Part shown: in pieces, positions 46,965 through 51,518 of the stretch
How positions within the stretch are numbered: the first letter of the stretch is position 1
Layout of the letters: each line of letters opens with the position of its first letter
DNA from: a virus
Strand: one strand, 5' to 3'
IMG/VR virus record: IMGVR_UViG_3300033153_005209
Location: 1-51,518 of that record
DNA: 51,518 nt
Made by a program: the position numbers and the translations under genes
The notes under the pieces: generated by a model
What the model saw: the letters and a program-made list of their open reading frames with translations, nothing else
The model's database searches: none
Told to the model about the DNA's origin: nothing

Positions 46965-47281
46965 TGTGCGATAAAATAAGGTTGGGTAAAGGATGGTATG
47001 TAAAGAAATATTTAATTCCTGACCCAAAATATATAAATGAGAGAAGAGTAGGCAACACCACTAGACTTATAGATGAAACAATTCAAATATTATTTACATA
47101 TAATAAAGTTATCATTCCAACAAATAATTTATCTGAAGATAGACATTTTTTAAGTAAATTATTTAATAGATTACTGATTGAGCATAGATTACAACTTACA
47201 TTTAAAGGTAAACCTACCAACAATTTAGCGTACTTAAAGATTGAATCTAATAATAGAATATTGAAAATTATTAAAGTATGA
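46964..47281 (+). CDS. Small protein with degenerate P-loop-like motif (105 aa)
   Basis: MCDKIRLGKGWYVKKYLIPD, then NERRVGNTTRLIDETIQILF. The GNTTRLID stretch resembles the degenerate Walker A (G-x-TT-R-x-ID) I know from small phage proteins that look like remnants of NTPases. The later part is short and beta/alpha. Overlaps neighbours by ATGAC-type joins. Function unknown; probably not an active ATPase. Confidence 0.55.
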   Translation: MCDKIRLGKGWYVKKYLIPDPKYINERRVGNTTRLIDETIQILFTYNKVIIPTNNLSEDRHFLSKLFNRLLIEHRLQLTFKGKPTNNLAYLKIESNNRILKIIKV

Positions 47282-47706
47282 CAGGAGATGAAATGTTAAA
47301 ATATCTTGTGAAGAAAGGTATTATAAAAGAAAAGAATGGTAATTACACTTTACCAAAAGTTAAGACTACTGGTAGATGTAAAAATTTACCTGAGAAGTAT
47401 GTGAATATATCAGCTAGAGAAGCTATGAAATTATTCTTTGGAGATATTGAAGTTTCTTTTACTACTGGTGACTTACAGTACGATTTAAGATCCATAACTA
47501 AAGAATCTTTGAAAATATTTACTACTATTCTTAGGAATAATGAGATAGATTTTAGTATCTTAGTAGCTAAAACCCGTAGCTATTACGGGGCAAAAAAAAC
47601 TGTGAAACCTAAGCTTAGCAACTTCTTCATTGAAGGTACATGGGAAAATGTATATGAAGCTTATGAGGCAACACCGTCAGAGTTAGAGAATAATACCTGG
47701 TTATGA
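47278..47706 (+). CDS. Hypothetical protein (142 aa)
   Basis: MTGDEMLKYLVKKGIIKEKN, then GNYTLPKVKTTGRCKNLPEK: helix followed by a possible beta hairpin; later SFTTGDLQYDLRSITKESLK and LVAKTRSYYGAKKTVKPKLS. Basic throughout. Could be a loader or DNA-binding partner of the DnaB-like helicase that overlaps its stop by 4 bases, but no family is recognised. Confidence 0.55.
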   Translation: MTGDEMLKYLVKKGIIKEKNGNYTLPKVKTTGRCKNLPEKYVNISAREAMKLFFGDIEVSFTTGDLQYDLRSITKESLKIFTTILRNNEIDFSILVAKTRSYYGAKKTVKPKLSNFFIEGTWENVYEAYEATPSELENNTWL

Positions 47707-48896
47707 GTTTATATCAAGAAAAACTATTAAATGAAATATATGGGAGAGCTATCCCCTTTATTCCCAACCAATTAGAGAGGGTTGGTAATATTTATAATAC
47801 AGTTCAGGGGAGATATACTTTAATTGGTTCTAATTCTGGAACCGGTAAGACAGCTTTTGTAGATGATACTTTAATATTAAAACCTTACAATTGGTTATTA
47901 AAAACTAAATCTAAATTACATTTTGAAGCTTTATATTTTTCAATGGAAAGACAGGCTAGATTTAAACTTGCAAAATTTGCCAGTTGGAAACTCTATAATG
48001 ACAAAGGAATACGCATCTCTGCAGATACTATCCTTGGATACACTCCTTATAGAAAACTTTCAACTAATGAGAATAAGCTGGTTGAATCTTTTAAACCCTG
48101 GATGGATAATTTGCTTGAATTAGTAGATATAAAAGATGGAGCCAAGTCAGTAGCAGAAGTTTCTTTAGATATTGATAATCTTAGAAAGAGATTAGGAGTA
48201 CTTATCACAGCGGATAATGATACTGTTTATTTCAACGGTAAAGCTAGATTAAAGTTTGGCGATCAATTCAAAGATACTAAGAGAGGTAAAATTAAAGTTG
48301 TAAGATTCAAATATAAAGATAAGTCTTACGAACTTGTACAAAATGATAAAAGATTCGTAGCACATAATCCCAATAGCATTGTTTATATAGTGATAGATCA
48401 TATTGGTAAAGTTAAATTAGATGGTTATAACACTAAAAAACAAGCAATAGATGCTTTAGATGAATTACTATCTGAAGCTAGGGATGTATATAATTTTAAT
48501 CCTGTAGTTATATCGCAGTTTAATAGATCTATTAGTGATATTACACGAATGAAGTATGCTAAAGGAAATCTGGAACCCATGGTAGAAGATTTTAAAGAAA
48601 CTGGTAATACAGTTGAATCTGCTGACCTAGTTCTAAGCATGTTTGACCCTTTTAAGTATAATTCCTTTGATGATAAAGGTAATTATAAAGGGTATAATAT
48701 AGCAAGTGGTACTCTAGCTCCTGATGGAAGTCAGAGATTCAGGTCTTTACATGTATTAAAAAATAGTTTTGGTATAGCCAATGTAAGTTTTGGTATGAAG
48801 TTTATCGGCGAAGCTATGTATTTTAATATGTTACCAAAAGCTTCAGAATATTCTAAAATACAAAAAGTTTACGAATCGATTGCAAAAGGACACTAA
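47703..48896 (+). CDS. DnaB-like replicative helicase (SF4)
   Basis: A 397-residue protein. Walker A TLIGSNSGTGKT near residues 39-50, followed by an alpha/beta RecA core; Walker B VYIVIDHIGKVKLDGY near residue 225; then VISQFNRSISDITR, the Q-N-R motif of DnaB-type helicases near residue 265. The N-terminal domain of full-length DnaB is absent (only about 35 residues precede the P-loop), so it is a compact phage replicative helicase. It likely unwinds ahead of the polymerase, with the primase gene three genes downstream. Confidence 0.85.
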   Translation: MSLYQEKLLNEIYGRAIPFIPNQLERVGNIYNTVQGRYTLIGSNSGTGKTAFVDDTLILKPYNWLLKTKSKLHFEALYFSMERQARFKLAKFASWKLYNDKGIRISADTILGYTPYRKLSTNENKLVESFKPWMDNLLELVDIKDGAKSVAEVSLDIDNLRKRLGVLITADNDTVYFNGKARLKFGDQFKDTKRGKIKVVRFKYKDKSYELVQNDKRFVAHNPNSIVYIVIDHIGKVKLDGYNTKKQAIDALDELLSEARDVYNFNPVVISQFNRSISDITRMKYAKGNLEPMVEDFKETGNTVESADLVLSMFDPFKYNSFDDKGNYKGYNIASGTLAPDGSQRFRSLHVLKNSFGIANVSFGMKFIGEAMYFNMLPKASEYSKIQKVYESIAKGH

Positions 48897-48911
48897 TTTA
48901 AATAATTTAAA

Positions 48912-49613
48912 ATGGGAGCAAATTTATATTTAATTGTAGGGAGAAGTGGGTCTGGAAAAAGTTCTTCTCTGAGGTATTTAAATCCCTCAGAATGTGCTTT
49001 AGTCACTCCAAATAGTAAAAGTTTACCAATTCCAAATATGGATTCAAAATTTGTAGAGAAAAAAAACAGGTTCACTACAAGTGAAATTAATAAAATTGGA
49101 CCTATACTGGAAAAAATATCTAAAGATAAACCAGAAATAAAGATAGCTATAGTGGAGGATTTAAATCACTATTTTAATGCCAGAGTAACATCTATAGCTT
49201 TTAGAAGTCGCAATAGTGGTAATGAAGCATTTGCAAGATGGAATGACTTTGGAGCTGATGTAGCAAATAACATAGCTAAGATAACTGAGAATTTAAGAGA
49301 TGATTTAAGTGTAATTATATTTGCACATACAGATGTGAAAGATGATGGTAAAATAGGTATGAAAACGTCAGGTAAATTACTAGATAATACTATTGATATA
49401 CCTAGTTATGTTACATGTTTATTACATGCTATTATTATCGAAGAGAATGGAGAATCAAAATACAAATTTTTAACAAATTCAGATGGTGTACATTTAGCTA
49501 AAACTCCTACCGGAATGTTTAAAACTAGGTATATACCTAATGATTTAAAACTAGTATTAAATGCCTTTATAAAATATAACACTGGGGAAGTTACACCAGA
49601 TTGGATAGATTAG
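48912..49613 (+). CDS. Sak4-like RecA-fold ATPase
   Basis: A 233-residue protein. Walker A YLIVGRSGSGKSS (residues 7-19), Walker B-like IKIAIVEDLNHYFN near residue 80-93, then LRDDLSVIIFAHTDVKDDG with the conserved H-T-D and a substrate loop. Size and motifs fit the AAA_24/Sak4 family, single-strand annealing or RecA-like enzymes found beside SSB genes in phages. Stop is TAG, with in-frame TAA after seven more codons. It is followed after 43 bases by the SSB-like gene, the usual partner. Confidence 0.75.
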   Translation: MGANLYLIVGRSGSGKSSSLRYLNPSECALVTPNSKSLPIPNMDSKFVEKKNRFTTSEINKIGPILEKISKDKPEIKIAIVEDLNHYFNARVTSIAFRSRNSGNEAFARWNDFGADVANNIAKITENLRDDLSVIIFAHTDVKDDGKIGMKTSGKLLDNTIDIPSYVTCLLHAIIIEENGESKYKFLTNSDGVHLAKTPTGMFKTRYIPNDLKLVLNAFIKYNTGEVTPDWID

Positions 49614-49656
49614 ATAATAAATAAATTAAAATAAGTAAATTAATAAATAGAATAAT

Positions 49657-50400
49657 ATGATAACAGTAGGAATACATGAAGACATCAGTCTTGGAACTGA
49701 CATGGAAGTAGACGAAAGAGGTTCGTTAGGTTTACATTTGGTAAGATCTCAAGGTGATGCTTACGAAGCATTAATGGCAGATGATTATGAAGCTGCAGAT
49801 GACTGTACTTTAAAGATTTATTCTGGAAGTCTTCTTAAATGGGGAACTACAGATCCTAAAGAAATAAAGACATTAGTTGATGAAATTAAACGTACAGAGA
49901 GTCTTTTAAAGAGTTTTCTAAACATTTATCTAACTGCTGATAAATTGAAGGGTAGAATAGGTGGCGAATCCAGCTTTAAAGGTCTAGGCGTTACTAAAGA
50001 TACTGTTGGAGGTTTTCTACAAAATGAGGATAACTTGCAAAAAGTCTATTTAAATTTATTCAATGATTTTGTAGCAGTCTGTAAAGACAATGGTTTAGCA
50101 ACTAAGGAAGAAAAGTTTAGAATTAAACTTGTAAGACAGTCAGAAGCTAAGCATTGGCCTACACTACCTAAGTTCGGAGATTTTATCGAATCTATGAATA
50201 TTCCAAAAGAGAAATCTAAAATAGCTTTTACTAAATGGGAGATAGATAATGATAGAAATAGTGCTATGGAAGTGATATCAGACACTACAGATGTAAAAGA
50301 AGTAGAAAATGCTGATGAAATGTTTGATGAAGATGGTGGAAAAGAAGATGTCACTGTAACAAAAGAGGATGATATATTTCCAGATGATTCAATGAATTAA
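49657..50400 (+). CDS. SSB-like protein with acidic tail
   Basis: A 247-residue protein. The first 200 residues are a mixed alpha/beta domain (MITVGIHEDISLGTDMEVDE; LKRTESLLKSFLNIYLTAD-type stretch; FRIKLVRQSEAKHWPTLPKF). The C-terminal 45 residues are very acidic, ending KEDDIFPDDSMN. Proteins of this type, next to a Sak4-like ATPase, are typical phage single-stranded DNA-binding partners. The polar aromatic core (HWPTLP) is in keeping. Coupled with the primase: three bases separate the genes. Confidence 0.6.
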   Translation: MITVGIHEDISLGTDMEVDERGSLGLHLVRSQGDAYEALMADDYEAADDCTLKIYSGSLLKWGTTDPKEIKTLVDEIKRTESLLKSFLNIYLTADKLKGRIGGESSFKGLGVTKDTVGGFLQNEDNLQKVYLNLFNDFVAVCKDNGLATKEEKFRIKLVRQSEAKHWPTLPKFGDFIESMNIPKEKSKIAFTKWEIDNDRNSAMEVISDTTDVKEVENADEMFDEDGGKEDVTVTKEDDIFPDDSMN

Positions 50401-50402
50401 TT

Positions 50403-51449
50403 ATGTGTCCACTAGATGAGTTGCTAGATAGCTTATTATCTGTGGATTCGGTTAAAAAGTATGTAGATGATTACAGTATCTACACACATTATATAGGGAA
50501 AGAGTTAGAACTTGGAAGAGTTTACTCTTCTCCTTTACGAACCTCAGATAAACATCCGAGTTTTAGTATATTTGAAACTAAGAGTGGAGATATAATATTT
50601 AAAGACCATGGAACCGGTCTAAAAGGAAACGTATTTAAGTTTCTTAGATATATTTTATCTGAAAATAAAAATAGTTTAATACCTTTCAAAGATGTTTTAA
50701 ATCAAATCAACCTTGATTTTGACTTAGGTTTAGAAGGAACACCTAAAACATTTAAACCCAGAGCTAAAATATTAGCTTACATACCTAAAAAAGAACGCCC
50801 TAAAATAGAAACTACGTCTAAAAAATATTCAAAAGAATTTTTAACTTACTTTGATGGTAGATATGGTATATCTAAAAAAACTTTGCAAACTTATAATGTG
50901 TTTGATGTAAGATATGTCAAATATGTATATTCTTATGGTACCAAAATATTCACTCCTCAAACTTTATGTATATCTTATCGTATAGGTAAATACCATAAAA
51001 TTTATATGCCCTTCAATTTTAAAGAAGATAGATTTAGAACTGACTTCTTACCAAATTATGTCGAAGGATTTTTACAGCTACAGTATAAAAAACCTTTTGT
51101 TATTATTACAAAAGCAATGAAAGAGGTAATGTTCTTAAGAGAACATTTCAATGTAGATTCTATTGCTGGAAAGAGTGAAAATACAATGATACCAGATTTT
51201 TTAATGCAAAAGTTATTTAGATACTATAAATATGTTCTTATATGGTTGGATAGGGATCAAGGTGGCGTAAAAGCTACTGAGGCGTATTTAAGTAAGTATC
51301 CAGAATTAATACCTGTGAATTATACAGAATATATTAACGATAAAGATATTACAGATAGGTATTTTACATTAAAGAGTTTGAATAGAGAAAAAGAAGCATT
51401 ACAAGAAATTTTATTAATTATTAAAGAGCATACAGATGAGAAAAATTAA
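50403..51449 (+). CDS. DNA primase with TOPRIM domain
   Basis: A 348-residue protein. The N-terminal region (VYSSPLRTSDKHPSFSIFET; GDIIFKDHGTGLKGNVFKFL) keeps the CHC2 primase pattern of a Pro-Leu-R-x-DKxPSF motif but has lost the zinc cysteines. TOPRIM: FVIITKAMKEVMFLREHF (E about residue 245) and YVLIWLDRDQGGVKATEAYL (D-x-D about residues 290-292). It probably makes primers for the PolA polymerase. The following gene starts inside its last codons. Confidence 0.8.
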   Translation: MCPLDELLDSLLSVDSVKKYVDDYSIYTHYIGKELELGRVYSSPLRTSDKHPSFSIFETKSGDIIFKDHGTGLKGNVFKFLRYILSENKNSLIPFKDVLNQINLDFDLGLEGTPKTFKPRAKILAYIPKKERPKIETTSKKYSKEFLTYFDGRYGISKKTLQTYNVFDVRYVKYVYSYGTKIFTPQTLCISYRIGKYHKIYMPFNFKEDRFRTDFLPNYVEGFLQLQYKKPFVIITKAMKEVMFLREHFNVDSIAGKSENTMIPDFLMQKLFRYYKYVLIWLDRDQGGVKATEAYLSKYPELIPVNYTEYINDKDITDRYFTLKSLNREKEALQEILLIIKEHTDEKN

Positions 51450-51518
51450 ATTAAAGTTGCTTACACAGCAAGAATTAGTAGTAATAAACACAGATGCAGT
51501 TGATTTCAAAGCATTTAA
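51436..51518 (+). CDS. Start of a further gene, runs off the right edge
   Basis: ATG at 51436 overlaps the end of the primase gene and the frame stays open to the last base: MRKIKLKLLTQQELVVINTD then AVDFKAF. Too little is visible to name it. The overlap is the usual style of this operon. Confidence 0.55.
   Translation, partial: MRKIKLKLLTQQELVVINTDAVDFKAF

Overview
The window looks like about half of the genome of a tailed dsDNA phage infecting a Bacteroidota host, most likely a crAss-like phage (Crassvirales). The DNA is AT-rich. Candidate promoters match the Bacteroidota pattern (TTG, 19-21 nt, TAnnTTTG), and start codons sit behind A/T-rich leaders with few Shine-Dalgarno sites. The gene order is the classic TerL, portal, scaffold-like, major capsid, connector, fibre series, facing a replication block with a family-A DNA polymerase, SF2 helicase, DnaB-like helicase, Sak4-like ATPase and TOPRIM primase. 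The assignment rests on gene order and motifs read by eye, not on database searches.

Layout. (1) 1-893, + strand: the C-terminal end of a large protein entering from the left, closed by a terminator. (2) 978-25586, - strand: a nearly unbroken virion and packaging block. Read in transcription order from 25586 it begins with small genes (HU-like protein, GroES-like co-chaperonin, DEDD exonuclease, zinc-binding peptides). It continues with TerL carrying two inteins, portal, acidic scaffold-like protein, major capsid protein, two tandem paralogous connector proteins, an Ig-like virion protein followed by a terminator, three fibre or spike proteins, a secreted YfiM-like protein and a small terminal gene. 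(3) 25587-25685: a compact divergent promoter region. (4) 25686-39502, + strand: many small accessory genes, most belonging to uncharacterised phage/Bacteroidota families, interrupted by long non-coding stretches. Those stretches hold two good tRNAs (Phe-GAA, Ala-UGC), one odd Leu-like tRNA, two tRNA-like elements with acceptor and T arms but no normal cloverleaf, and a series of regions closed by 8-12 bp helices that look like structured RNAs. A DnaA domain IV-like protein and a lipoprotein are also here. (5) 39586-51518, + strand: promoter, three small genes, strong terminator, then VWA protein, acidic-tailed protein, PolA, helicases, recombination ATPase, SSB-like protein and primase in a tightly overlapping operon that runs off the right edge.

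How it fits together. The right block would replicate the genome, with Sak4-like and SSB-like proteins supporting recombination. The left block builds and fills the capsid; its GroES-like and HU-like genes may help capsid folding and DNA organisation. The middle block is the accessory zone. Its RNA-like elements, an in-frame amber ORF, a frameshifted conserved gene and noncanonical tRNA-like structures are the least explained part of the window.
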